Part shown: in pieces, positions 23,301-38,900 of the stretch
How positions within the stretch are numbered: the stretch's first letter is position 1
How the letters are laid out: each line of letters opens with the position of its first letter
From: Schistocephalus solidus
Taxonomy: Eukaryota > Platyhelminthes > Cestoda > Diphyllobothriidea > Diphyllobothriidae
Assembly (NCBI GenBank): GCA_017591395.1
Contig: WEDG01002121.1
Span: forward strand, 62,001-126,000
Length of the DNA stretch: 64,000 bases
Direction: 5' to 3'
Translations under genes and position numbers: made by a program
Notes under the pieces: generated by a model
The model's input: the letters and a program-made list of their open reading frames with translations, nothing else
The model's database searches: none
What the model was told of the DNA's origin: nothing

Positions 23301-26300
23301 CGCATTCTATTGCATTTATACGTACGAAATGGGGCTAGGAAGCACTATTTGAGCACTAAAACAATTAACGGGGAATTTCGAAATATGTCAATGGTGTAAT
23401 CGACATGATTAGCGTCACCCATCCTATGGCATTTATACGTACGAAATGGGGCTAGGAAGCACTATATTGAGCACTAAAACATTTAACGGGGAACTTCGAA
23501 ATATGTCAATGGTGTAATCGACATGATTAGCGTCACCCATCCTATGGCATTTATACGTACGAAATGGGGCTAGGAAGCACTATATTGAGCACAAAAACAA
23601 TTAACGGGGAATTTCGAAATATGTCAATGGTGTAATCGACATGATCAGCGTCACGCATCCTATGGCATTTATACGTACGAAATGGGGCTAGGAAGCACTA
23701 TATTGAGCACTAAAACAATTAACGGGGAACTTCGAAATATGTCAATGCTGTAATCGACATGATCAGCGTCACGCATCCTATGGCATTTATACGTACGAAA
23801 TGGGGCTAGGAAGCACTATATTGAGCACTAAAAACAATTAACGGGGAATTTCGAAATATGTCAATGGTGTAATCGACATGATCAGCGTCACGCATCCTAT
23901 GGCATTTATACGTACGAAATGGGGCTAGGAAGCACTATATTGAGCACTAAAAACAATTAACGGGGAACTTTTGAAATATGTCAATGCTGTTATCGACATG
24001 ATCAGCGTCACGCATCCTATGGCATTTATACGTACGAAATGGGGCTAGGAAGCACTATATTGAGCACTAAAAACAATTAACGGGGAATTTCGAAATATGG
24101 CAATGCTGTAATCGACATGATCAGCGTCACGCATCCTATGGCATTTATACGTACGAAATGGGGCTAGGAAGCACTATATTGAGCACTAAAACAATTAACG
24201 GGGAATTTTGAAATATGTCAATGCTGTAATCGACATAATCAGCGTCACGCATCCTATTGCATTTCTACGTAACAAATAGGGCTAGGAAGCACTATATTGA
24301 GCATAAAACAATTAACGGGGAATTTCGAAATATGGCAATGGTGTAATTGACATGATCAGCGTCACGCATCCTATGGCATTTATACGTACGAAATGGGGCT
24401 AGGAAGCACTATATTGAGCACTAAAACATTTAACGGGGAACTTCGAAATATGTCAATGGTGTAATCGACATGATCAGCGTCACGCATCCTATGGCATTTA
24501 TACGTACGAAATGGGGCTAGGAAGCACTATATTGAGCACTAAAAACAATTAACGGGGAACTTCGAAATATGTCAATGCTGTAATCGACATGATCAGCGTC
24601 ACGCATCCTATGGCATTTATACGTACGAAATGGGGCTAGGAAGCACTATATTGAGCACTGAAACAGTTAACGGGGAATTTCGAAATATGTCAATGGTGTA
24701 ATCGACATGATCAGCGTCACGCATCCTATGGCATTTATACGTACGAAATGGGGCTAGGAAGCACTATATTGAGCACAAAAACAATTAACGGGGAATTTCG
24801 AAATATGTCAATGGTGTAATTGACATGATCAGCGTCACGCATCCTATGGCATTTATACGTACGAAATGGGGCTAGGAAGCACTATATTGAGCACAAAAAC
24901 AATTAACGGGGAATTTCGAAATATGTCAATGGTGTAATTGACATGATCAGCGTCACGCATCCTATGGCATTTATACGTACGAAAATGGGGCTAGGAAGCA
25001 CTATATTGAGCACTAAAAACAATTAACGGGGAATTTTCGAAATATGTCAATGCTGTAATCGACATGATCAGCGTCACGCATCCTATGGCATTTTATACGT
25101 ACGAAATGGGGCTAGGAAGCACTATATTGAGCACAAAAACAATTAACGGGGAATTTCGAAATATGTCAATGGTGTAATTGACATGATCAGCGTCACGCAT
25201 CCTATGGCATTTATACGTACGAAATGGGGCTAGGAAGCACTATATTGAGCACAAAAACAATTAACGGGGAATTTCGAAATATGTCAATGGTGTAATCGAC
25301 ATGATCAGCGTCACGCATCCTATGGCATTTATACGTACGAAATGGGGCTAGGAAGCACTATATTGAGCACTAAAACAATTAACGGGGAATTTTGAAATAT
25401 GTCAATGCTGTAATTGATATGATCAGCGTCACGCATCCTATGGTATTTATACGTACGAAATGGGGCTAGGAAGCACTATATTGAGCACTAAAAACAATTA
25501 ACGGGGAATTTCGAAATATGTCAATGCTGTAATCGACATAATCAGCGTCACGCATCCTATTGCATTTCTACGTAACAAATAGGGCTAGGAAGCACTATAT
25601 TGAGCATCAAAACAATTAACGGGGAATTTCGAAATATGTCAATGCTGTAATCTGACATGATCAGCGTCACGCATCCTATGGCATTTATACGTACGAAATG
25701 GGGCTAGGAAGCACTATATTGAGCACTAAAAACAATTAACGGGGAATTTTGAAATATGTCAATGGTGTAATCCGACATGATCAGCGTCACGCATCCTATG
25801 GCATTTATACGTACGAAAATGGGGCTAGGAAGCACTATATTGAGCACTAAAAACAATTAACGGGGAATTTCGAAATATGTCAATGCTGTAATCGACATGA
25901 TCAGCGTCACGCATCCTATGGAATTTATACGTACGAAATGGGGCTAGGAAGCACTATATTGAGCACAAAAACAATTAACGGGGAACTTCGAAATATGTCA
26001 ATGCTGTAATCGACATGATCAGCGTCACGCATCCTATGGCATTTATACGTAAAAAAATGGGGCTAGGAAGCACTATATTGAGCACTAAAACAATTAACGG
26101 GGAATTTCGAAATATGTCAATGCTGTAATCGACATGATCAGCGTCACGCATCCTATGGCATTTATACGTACGAAATGGGGCTAGGAAGCACTATATTGAG
26201 CACTAAAACAATTAACGGGGAATTTTGAAATATGTCAATGCTGTAATCGACATAATCAGCGTCACGCATCCTATTGCATTTCTACGTAACAAATAAGGGC

Positions 26301-29300
26301 TAGGAAGCACTATATTGAGCACTAAAAACAATTAACGGGGAATTTCGAAATATGTCAATGGTGTAAATGACATGATCAGCGTCACGCATCCTATGGCATT
26401 TATACGTACGAAATGGGGCTAGGAAGCACTATATTGAGCACTAAAACAATTAACGGGGAATTTCGAAATATGTCAATGGTGTAATCGACATGATTAGCGT
26501 CACCCATCCTATGGCATTTGTACGTACGAAATGGGGCTAGGAAGCACTATATTGAGCACAAAAACAATTAACGGGGAATTTCGAAATATGTCAATGGTGT
26601 AATTGACATGATCAGCGTCACGCATCCTATGGCATTTATACGTACGAAATGGGGCTAGGAAGCACTATATTGAGCACAAAAACAATTAACGGGGAATTTC
26701 GAAATATGTCAATGCTGTAATCGACATGATCAGCGTCACGCATCCAATGGCATTTATACGTACGAAAATGGGGCTAGGAAGCACTATATTGAGCACTAAA
26801 AACAATTAACGGGGAACTTCGAAATATGTCAATGGTGTAATTGACATGATCAGCGTCACGCATCCTATGGCATTTATACGTACGAAATGGGGCTAGGAAG
26901 CACTATATTGAGCACTAAAAACAATTAACGGGGAACTTCCGAAATATGTCAATGCTGTAATCGACATGATCAGCGTCACGCATCCTATTGCATTTATACG
27001 TACGAAATGGGGCTAGGAAGCACTATATTGAGCACTAAAAACAATTAACGGGGAACTTCGAAATATGTCAATGGTGTAATCTGACATGATCAGCGTCACG
27101 CATCCTATGGCATTTATACGTACGAAAATGGGGCTAGGAAGCACTATATTGAGCACTAAAAACAATTTAACGGGGAACTTTCGAAATATGTCAATGGTGT
27201 AATCGACATGATTAGCGTCACGCATCCTATGGCATTTATACGTACGAAATGGGGCTAGGAAGCACTATATTGAGCACAAAAACAATTAACGGGGAATTTC
27301 GAAATATGTCAATGGTGTAATTGACATGATCAGCGTCACGCATCCTATGGCATTTATACGTACGAAATGGGGCTAGGAAGCACTATATTGAGCACTAAAA
27401 CAATTTAACGGGAATTTCGAAATATGTCAATGCTGTAATCGACATGATCAGCGTCACGCATCCTATGGCATTTATACGTACGAAATGGGGCTAGGAAGCA
27501 CTATATTGAGCACTGAAACAGTTAACGGGGAATTTCGAAATATGTCAATGGTGTAATTGACATGATCAGCGTCACGCATCCTATGGCATTTATACGTACG
27601 AAATGGGGCTAGGAAGCACTATATTGAGCACAAAAACAATTAACGGGGAATTTTCGAAATATGTCAATGCTGTAATCGAGACGTGATCAGCGTCACGCAT
27701 CCTATGGCATTTATACGTACGAAATGGGGCTAGGAAGCACTATATTGAGCACTAAAAACAATTAACGGGGAACTTCGAAATATGTCAATGGCTGTAATCG
27801 ACATGATCAGCGTCACGCATCCTATGGCATTTATACGTACGAAATGGGGCTAGGAAGCACTATATTGAGCACTAAAAACAATTAACGGGAACTTTGAAAT
27901 ATGTCAATGGTGTAATCGACATGATCAGCGTCACCCATCCTATGGCATTTATACGTACGAAATGGGGCTAGGAAGCACTATATTGAGCACAAAAACAAAT
28001 AACGGGGAATTTCGAAATATGTCAATGGTGTAAGTGACATGATCAGCGTCACGCATCCTATGGCATTTATACGTACGAAATGGGGCTAGGAAGCACTATA
28101 TTGAGAACAAAAACAATTAACGGGGAATTTCGAAATATGTCAATGGTGTAATTGACATGATCAGCGTCACGCATCCTATGGCATTTTATACGTACGAAAT
28201 GGGGCTAGGAAGCACTATATTGAGCACTAAAAACAATTAACGGGGAATTTCGAAATATGGCAATGGTGTAAATGACATGATCAGCGTCACCCATCCCTAT
28301 GGCATTTATACGTACGAAATGGGGCTAGGAAGCACTATATTGAGCACTAAAAACAATTAACGGGGAACTTTCGAAATATGTCAGTGCTGTAATCGACATG
28401 ATCAGCGTCACGCATCCTATGGCATTTATACGTACGAAATGGGGCTAGGAAGCACTATATTGAGCACTAAAAACAATTAACGGGGAATTTCGAAAATATG
28501 TCAATGCTGTAATCGACATGATCAGCGTCACGCATCCAAATGGCATTTATACGTACGAAATGGGGCTAGGAAGCACTATATTGAGCACTAAAAACAATTA
28601 ACGGGGAATTTCGAAATATGTCAATGCTGTAATCGACATGATCAGCGTCACGCATCCTATGGCATTTATACGTACGAAATGGGGCTAGGAAGCACTATAT
28701 TGAGCACTAAAACAATTAACGGGGAACTTCAAAATATGTCAATGGTGTAATCGACATGATCAGCGTCACGCATCCTATGGCATTTATACGTACGAAATGG
28801 GGCTAGGAAGCACTATATTGAGCACTAAAACAATTAACGGGGAATTTCGAAATATGTCAATGCTGTAATCGACATGATCAGCGTCACGCATCCTATGGCA
28901 TTTATACGTACGAAATGGGGCTAGGAAGCACTATATTGAGCACTAAAAACAATTAACGGGGAATTTCGAAATATGTCAATGGTGTAATCGACATGATCAG
29001 CGTCACGCATCCTATGGCATTTATACGTACGAAATGGGGCTAGAAAGCACTATATTGAGCACTGAAACAGTTAACGGGGAATTTCAAAATATGTCAATGG
29101 TGTAATCGACATGATCAGCGTCACGCATCCCTATGGCATTTATACGTACGAAATGGGGCTAGGAAGCACTATATTGAGCACTAAAAACAATTAACGGGGA
29201 ATTTCGAAATATGTCAATGGTGTAATCGACATGATCAGCGTCACGCATCCTATGGCATTTATACGTATGAAATGGGGCTAGAAGGCACTATATTGAGCAC

Positions 29301-32300
29301 TAAAAAAACTAAACGGGGAATTTCGAAATATGTCAATGGTGTAATCGACATGATCAACGTCACGCATCCTATTGCAATTATACGTACGAAATGGGGCTAG
29401 GAAGCACTATATTGAGCACTAAAACAATTAACGGGGAATTTTGAAATATGTCAATGTTGTAATCGACATGATCAGCGTCACGCATCCTCTGGCATTTATA
29501 CGTACGAAATGGGGATAGGAAGCACTATATTGAGCACTAAAACAATTAACGGAGGAATTTTGAAATATGTCAATGCTGTAATCGACATGATCAGCGTCAC
29601 GCATCCCTATGGCATTTTATACGTACGAAATGGGGCTAGGAAGCACTATATTGAGCACAAAAACAATTAACGGGGAATTTCGAAATATGTCAATGGTGTA
29701 ATTGACATGATCAGCGTCACGCATCCTATGGCATTTATACGTACGAAATGGGGCTAGGAAGCACTATATTGAGCACTAAAACAATTAACGGGGAATTTTC
29801 GAAATATGTCAATGGTGTAATCGACATGATCAGCGTCACGCATCCTATGGCATTTATACGTACGAAATGGGGCTAGGAAGCACTATATTGAGCACAAAAA
29901 CAATTAACGGGGAATTTCGAAATATGTCAATGCTGTAATCGACATGATCAGCGTCACCGCATCCTCTGGCATTTATACGTACGAAATGGGGCTAGGAAGC
30001 ACTATATTGAGCACTAAAAACAATTAACGGGAGCACTTCGAAATATGTCAATGCTGTAATCGACATGATTAGCGTCACCCATCCTATGGCATTTATACGT
30101 ACGAAATGGGGCTAGGAAGCACTATATTGAGCACTAAAACAATTAACGGGGAATTTCGAAATATGTCAATGGTGTAATCGACATGATCAGCGTCACGCAT
30201 CCTATGGCATTTATACGTACGAAATGGGGCTAGGAAGCACTATATTGAGCACAAAAACAATTAACGGGGAATTTCGAAATATGTCAATGCTGTAATCGAC
30301 ATGATCAGCGTCACGCATCCTATGGCGTTTATACGTACAAAATTGGGCTAGGAAGCACTATATTCAGCACTAAAACAATTAACGGAGAATTTTGAAATAT
30401 GTCAATGCTGTAATCGACATGATCAGCGTCACGCATCCTATGGCATTTATACGTACAAAATGGGGCTAGGAAGCACTATATTGAGCACTAAAACAATTAA
30501 CGGGGAACTTCGAAATATGTCAATGCTGTAATCGACATGATCAGCGTCACGCATCCTATGGCATTTATACGTACGAAATGGGGCTAGGAAGCACTATATT
30601 GAGCACTAAAAACAATTAACGGGGAATTTCGAAATATGGCAATGCTGTAATCGACATGATCAGCGTCACGCATCCTATGGAATTTATACGTACGAAATGG
30701 GGCTAGGAAGCCCTATATTGAGCACTAAAACAATTAACGGGGAATTTTGAAATATGTCAATGCTGTAATCGACATGATCAGCGTCACGCATCCTATGGCA
30801 TTTATACGTACGAAATGGGGCTAGGAAGCACTATATTGAGCACTAAAACAATTAACGGGGAATTTCGAAATATGGCAATGCTGTAATCGACATGATCAGC
30901 GTCACGCATCCAATGGCATTTATACGTACGAAATGGGGCTAGGAAGCACTATATTGAGCACTAAAAACAATTAACGGGAGAATTTCGAAATATGTCAATG
31001 CTGTAATTGATATGATCAGCGTCACGCATCCTATGGCATTTATACGTACGAAATGGGGCTAGGAAGCACTATATTGAGAACAAAAACAATTAACGGGGAA
31101 TTTCGAAATATGTCAATGGTGTAATCGACATGATCAGCGTCACGCATCCTATGGCATTTATACGTACGAAATGGGGCTAGGAAGCACTATATTGAGCACT
31201 AAAACAATTAACGGGGAATTTTCGAAAATATGTCAATGCTGTAATCGACATGATCAGCGTCACGCATCCTATGGCATTTTATACGTACGAAATGGGGCTA
31301 GGAAGCACTATATTGAGCACTAAAACAATTAACGGGAATTTCGAAATATGTCAATGCTGTAATCGACATGATCAGCGTCACGCATCCTATGGCATTTATA
31401 CGTACGAAATGGGGCTAGGAAGCACTATATTGAGCACTAAAAACAATTAACGGGGAATTTCGAAATATGTCAATGCGTTGTAATCGACATGATCAGCGTC
31501 ACGCATCCTATGGCATTTATACGTACGAAATGGGGCTAGGAAGCACTATATTGAGCACTAAAACAATTAACGGGGAATTTCGAAATATGGCAATGCTGTA
31601 ATCTGACATGATCAGCGTCACGCATCCTATGGCATTTATACGTACGAAATGGGGCTAGGAAGCACTATATTGAGCACTAAAAACAATTAACGGGGATTTT
31701 CGAAATATGGCAATGGTGTAATCAACATGATCAGCGTCACGCATCCTTTGGCATTTATACGTTCGAAATGGGGCTAGAAATCACAATATTAAGCACTAAA
31801 ACAATTAACGGAGAATTTCGAAATATGTCAGTGCTGTAATCGACATGATCAGCGTCACGCATCCTATGGCATTTATACGTAAGAAATGGGGCTAGAAGGC
31901 ACTATATTGAGCACTAAAAAAAGAAACGGGGAATTTCGAAATATGTCAATGGTGTAATTGACATGATTAGCGTCACGCATCCTATGGCATTTATACGTAC
32001 GAAATGGGGCTAGGAAGCAGTATATTGAGCACTTAAAGAATTAACGGGGAATTTTGAAAAATGTCAATGCTGTAATCGACGTAATCAGCGTCACGCATCC
32101 TATTGCATTTCTACGTAACAAATAGGGCTAGGAAGCACTATATTGAGCACTTAAACATTAACTGGGAATTTCGAAATATGGCAAGGGTTTAATTGACATG
32201 ATCAGCGTCACGCATTCTATGGCATTTATACGTACGAAATGGGGCTAGGAAGCACTCTATTGAGCACTAAAACATTTAACGGGGAATTTCGAAATATGTC

Positions 32301-33499
32301 AATGGTGTAATCGACATGATTAGCGTCACCCATCCTATGGCATTTGTACGTACGAAATGGGGCTAGGAAGCACTATATTGAGCACAAAAACAATTAACGG
32401 GGAATTTCGAAATATGTCAATGGTGTAATTGACATGATCAGCGTCACGCATCCTATGGCATTTATACGTACAAAATGGGGCTAAAGGAAGCACTATATTG
32501 AGCACTAAAAAACAATTAACGGGGAATTTCGAAATATGTCAATGCTGTAATCGAGATGATCAGCGTCATGCATCCAATGGCATTTATACGTACAAAATGG
32601 GGCTAGGAAGCACTATATTGAGCACTAAAACAATTAACGGGGAACTTCGAAATATGTCAATGCTGTAATCGACATGATCAGCGTCATGCATCCAATGGCA
32701 TGTATACGTACGAAATGGGGGCTAGGAAGCACTATATTTGAGCACAAAACAATTAACGGGGAATTTTGAAATATGTCAATGCTGTAATCGACATAATCAG
32801 CGTCGCGCATCCTATTGCATTTCTACGTAACAAATAGGGCTAGGAAGCACTATATTGAGCATCAAAACAATTAACGGGGAATTTCGAAATATGGCAATGG
32901 TGTAAATGACATGATCAGCGTCACGCATCGTATGGCATTTATACGTACGAAATGGGGCTAGGAAGCACTATATTGAGCACTAAAACAATTAACGGGGAAC
33001 TTCGAAATATGTCAAGGCTGTGATCGACATGATCATCGTCACGCATTCTATTGCATTTATACGTACGAAAATGGGGCTAGGAAGCACTATATTGAGCACT
33101 AAAACAATTAACGGGGAATTTCGAAATATGTCAATGGTGTTATCGACATGATTAGCGTCACCCATCCTATGGCATTTGTACGTACGAAATGGGGCTAGGA
33201 AGCACTATATTGAGCACTAAAACAGTTAACGGGGAATTTCGAAATATGCCAATGGTGTAATTGACATGATCAGCGTCATGCATCCTATGGCATTTATACG
33301 TACGAAATGGGGCTAGGAAGCACTATATTGAGCACAAAAACAATTAACGGGGAATTTCGAAATATGTCAATGGTGTAATTGACATGATCAGCGTCACGCA
33401 TCCTATGGCATTTATACGTACGAAAATGGGGCTAGGAAGCACTATATTGAGCACTAAAACAATTAACGGGGAATTTCGAAATATGGCAATGGTGTAAAT

Positions 33500-35900
33500 G
33501 ACATGATCAGCGTCGCGCATCCTTTGGCATTTATACGTACAGAAATGGGGCTAGGAAGCACATATATTGAGCACTCAAACAATTAACGGAGGAACTTCGA
33601 AATATGTCAATGCTGTAATCGACATGATCAGCGTCACGCATCCTATGGCATTTATACGTACGAAATGGGGCTAGGAAAGCACTATATTGAGCAATAAAAC
33701 AATTAACGGGGAATTTTGAAATATGTCAATGCTGTAATCGAGATGATCAGCGTCACGCATCCGTATGGCATTTATACGTACGAAATGGGGCTAGGAAGCA
33801 CTATATTCAGCACTAAAAACAATTAACGAGGGCAGAATTTCAAAAATATGTCAATGCTGTAATCGACATGATCAGCGTCACGCATCCTATGGCATTTATA
33901 CGTACGAAATGGGACAGGAAGCCACTATATTTGAGAACAAAAACAATTAACGGGGAATTTCGAAATATGTCAATGGTGTAAAGTGACATGATCAGCGTCA
34001 CGCATCCTATGGCATTTATACGTACGAAATGGGGCTGAAGCACTATATTGAGCAATAAAACAATTAACGGGGAATTTTGAAATATGTCAATGCTGTAATC
34101 GACATGATCAGCGTCATGCATCCAATGGCATGTATACGTACGAAATGGGGCTAGGAAGCACTATATTGAGCACTTAAACAATTAACGAGGGAATTTTTGA
34201 AATATGTCAATGCTGTAATCGACATGATCAGCGTCACGCATCCTATTGCATTTATACGTAACGAAATTGGGGCTAGGAAGCACTATATTGAGCACTAAAA
34301 CAATTAACGGGGAATTTTCAGAAATATGGCAATGCTGTAATGGAGCATGATCAGCGTCACGCATCGCTATGGCATTTATACATTGCAGAAATGGGGCTGG
34401 AAGCACTATATTGAGCACTAAAACAATTAACGAGGAACTTCGAAATATGTCAAATGCTGTGATCGACATGATCATCGTCACGCATCCCTATGGCATGCAT
34501 ACGGTGCAGCATGGGGCTAGGAAGCACTATATTGAGCACTAAAACAATTAACGGGGAATTTCGAAATATGTCAATGGTGTAATCGACATGATTAGCGTCA
34601 CCCATCCTATGGCATTTGTACGTACGAAATGGGGCTAGGAAGCACTATATTGAGCACTAATGAAACAGTTAACGGGGAATTTCGAAATATGCCAATGGTG
34701 TAATTGCCATGATCAGCGTCATGCATTCTATGGCATTTATACGTACGAAATGGGGCTAGGAAGCACTATATTGAGCACAAAAACAATTAACGGGGAACTT
34801 CGAAATATGTCAATGGTGTAATCGATGATCAGCGTCACGCATCCTATGGCATATATACGTACGAAATGGGGCTAGGAGCACTATATTGAGATCTAAAACA
34901 ATTAACGAGGAACTTTCGAAATATGTCAATGGTGTAATCGGCATGATCAGCGCACGCATCCTTTAGCGCGTTTATACGTACGAAATGGGGCTAGAAGCAC
35001 TATATTGAGCACTCAAAACAATTAACGGAGAATTTTCGAAATATGTCAGTGCTGTAATCGACATGATCAGCGTCGCGCATCCTATGGCATTTCTACGTAC
35101 GAAATGGGGCTAGGAAGCACTATATTGAGCACTAAAACAATTAACGGGGAATTTCGAAAATATCGGCAGCTGTAATATGACATGATCAGCGTCACGCATC
35201 AAATGCGCATTTATGCACGTACGGGGAAATGGGGGCTAGGAAGCACTATATTCGAGCGCACTCAAAACAATTAACGTAGAACTTTCGAAAAATATGTCAA
35301 TGCTGTAATCGACATGATCAGCGTCACGCATCCTATGGCATTTTATACGTACGAAATGGGACTTTGGAAGCACTATATTGAGCACTCGAACAATTACCAG
35401 AGAATTTCGAAATATGTCAATGGTGTAATCGAACATGATCAGCGTCACGCCATCCTATGGCATTTATACGTACGAAAATGGGGCTAGGAAGCACTATATC
35501 TTGAGGACTAAAACAATTAACGGGAATTTTCGAAATATTATGTCAATGCTGGCAATCGACACGATCAGCGTCACGCATCTATGGCATTTATACGTATTTT
35601 TCGTTGAAATGGGGCTAGGAAGCACTATATTGAGCATCAAAACAATTATCGAGAATTTTTCGAAATATGGCAATGGTGTAGATCGACATGATCAGCGTCA
35701 CGCATCCTATGGCATTTATACGTATCGAAATGGGGCTAGAAATCATCAATAATTGAGCACTAAAACAATTAACGGAGAATTTCTGAAATATGTGCAATGC
35801 TGTTATCGAAATGATCAGCGTCACGCATCCTATGCATTTATACGTACGAAATGGGGCTAGGAAGCACTATATTGAGCAGCAAAAAATTAACGGGAATTTC
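33500..35900 (+). repeat. Indel-rich segment of the satellite array
   Basis: Monomers here carry many single-base insertions and deletions, doubled bases and odd insertions (for example around 34180-34500, 34900-35000 and 35150-35420). Their neighbours differ mainly by substitutions. Similar scattered extra bases recur at about 39880-41500 and 43100-44900. The pattern fits uncorrected long-read error in a collapsed repeat better than real divergence. Confidence 0.6.
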
Positions 35901-35999
35901 GAAATATGTCAATGGTGTAATCGACATGATCAGCGTCACGCATCCCTATGGCATTTATACGTATGAAATGGGGCTAGGAAGCGCACTATGAGCACTAAA

Positions 36000-38900
36000 A
36001 AAATAAACGGGGAATTTCGAAATATGTCAATGGTGTAATCGACATGATCAACGTCACGCATCCTATTGCAATTATACGTATGAAATGGGGCTAGGAAGCA
36101 CTATATTGAGCACTAAAACAATTACCTGGGAATTTTGAAATAGGTCAATGGTGTAATCAACATGATCAGCGTCACGCATCCTCTGGCATTTATACGTTCG
36201 AAATGGGGCTAGGAAGCACTATCTTGAGCACTAAAACAATTAACGGAGAATTTCAAAATATGTCAATGCTGTAATCGACATGATCAGCGTCACGCATCCT
36301 ATGGCATTTATACGTACGAAATGGGGCTAGGAAGCACTATATTGAGCACTTTAACAATTACCAGGGAATTTCGAAATATGTCAATGGTGTAATAGACATG
36401 ATCAGCGTCACGCATCCTATGGCATTTATACGTACGAAATGGGGCTAGAAATCACAATATTAAGCACTAAAACAATTAACGGGGAATTTCGAAATATGTC
36501 AATGCTGTAATCGACATGATCAGCGTCACGCATCAAATGTCGCTTATACGTACGAAATGGGGCTAGGAAGCACTATATTTAGCACTAAAACAATTAACGG
36601 AGAATTTCAAAATATGTCAATGCTGTAATCGACATGATCACCGTCACGCATCCTATGGCATTTATACGTACGAAATGGGGCTAGGAAGCACTATATTGAG
36701 CACTAAAACAATTAACAGGGAACTTCGAAATATGTCAATGCTGTAATCGACATGATCAGCGTCACGCATCCTATGGCATTTATACGTACGAAATGGGGCT
36801 AGGAAGCACTATCTTGAGGACTAAAACAATTAACGGGGAATTTCGAAATGTATGGCAATGTTGTAATCGACATGATCAGCTTCACGCACCCTATGGTATT
36901 TATACGTACGAAATGGGGCTAGGAAGCACTATATTGAGCACTTAAAGAATTAACGGGGAATTTCGGAATATGTCAATGCTGTAATCGACATGATCAGCGT
37001 CACGCATCCTATGGCATTTATACGTATGAAATGGGGCTAGGAAGCACTATATTGAGCACGTAATTAATTAACGGGGAATTTCGAAATATGGCAATGTTGT
37101 TATCGACATGATCAACGTCACGCATCCTTTGGCATTTATACTTACGAAATGGGGCTAGAAATCACAATATTAAGCACTAAAACAATTAACGGAGAATTTC
37201 GAAATATGTCAGTGCTGTAATCGACATGATCAGCGTCACGCATCCTATGGCATTTATACGTAAGAAATGGGGCTAGAAGGCACTATATTGAGCACTAAAA
37301 AAATAAACGGGGAATTTCGAAATATGTCAATGGTGTAATCGACATGATCAGCGTCACGCATCCTATGGCAATTATACGTATGAAATGGGGCTAGGAAGCA
37401 CTATGTTGGGCACTAAAACAATTTCCTGGGAATTTTGAAATAGGTCATTGGTGTAATCAACATGAGCAGCGTCACGCATCCTCTGGCATTTATACGTACG
37501 AAATGGGGCTAGGAAGCACTATCTTGAGCACTTAAACAATTAACGGGTAATTTCGAAATATGTCAATGCGTTAATCGACATGATCAGCGTCACGCATCCT
37601 TTGGCATTTATACGTACGAAATGGGGCTAGGAAGCACTATCTTGAGCACTTAATTAATTAACGGAGAATTTCGAAATATGTCAGTGCTGTAATCGACATG
37701 ATCAGCGTCACGCATCCTATGGCATTTATACGTAAGAAATGGGGCTAGAAGGCACTATATTGAGCACTAAAAACGGGGAAATTTCGAAATATGTCAATGG
37801 TGTAATCGACATGATTAGCGTCACGCATCCTATGGCAATTATACGTATGAAATGGGGCTAGGAAGCACTATGTTGGGCACTAAAACAATTTCCTGGGAAT
37901 TTTGAAATACGTCAATGGTGTAATCAACATGATCAGCGTCACGCATCCTCTGGCATTTATACGTACGAAATGGGGCTAGGAAGCACTATCTTGAGCACTT
38001 AAACAATTAACGGGTAATTTCGAAATATGTCAATGCGTTAATCGACATAATCAGCGTCACGCATCCTAGCGCATTTATACGTACGAAATGGGGCTAGGAA
38101 GCACTATATTAGGCACTAAAACAAATAACGGGTAATTTCAAAATATGCCAATGCTGTAATTAACATGATCAGCGTCACGCATCCTATGGCATTTAAATGT
38201 ACGAAATGGGGCTAGGAAGCACTATATTACGCACTAAAACAATAAACGGGTAATTTCGAAATATGTCAATGCTGTAATCGACATGATCAGCGTCACGCAT
38301 CCTATGGCATTCATACGTAAGGAATGCGGCTAGGAAGCACTTTATTAGGCACTAAAACAATTAACGGGTAATTTCAAAATATGCCAATGCTGTAATTAAC
38401 ATGATCAGCGTCACGCATCCTATGGCATTTAAATGTACGAAATGCGGCTAGAAATCACTATATTTAGCACTAAAACCATTATCGGGGAATTTCGAAATAT
38501 GTCAATGGTGTAATCGACATGATCAGCGTCACGCATCCTATTGCATTTATACGTAAGAAATAGGGCTAGGGACCACTATATTGAGCACTAAAACAATTAA
38601 CTGGGAATTTTGAAATAGGTCAATTTTGTAATCAACATGATCAGCATCACGCATCCTCTGGCATTTATGCGTACGAAATGGGGCTAGGAAGCACTATCTT
38701 GAGCACTTAAAAAATTTACGGGTAATTTCGAAAAATGTCAATGCGTTATTCGACATGATCAGCGTCACGCATTCTATGGCATTTATACTTACGAAATGGG
38801 GCTAGGAAGCACTATGTTAAGCACTAAAACAATTAACGGGGAATTTCGAAATATGTCAATGGTGTAATTGACATGATCAGCGTCACGCATCCTATGGCAT

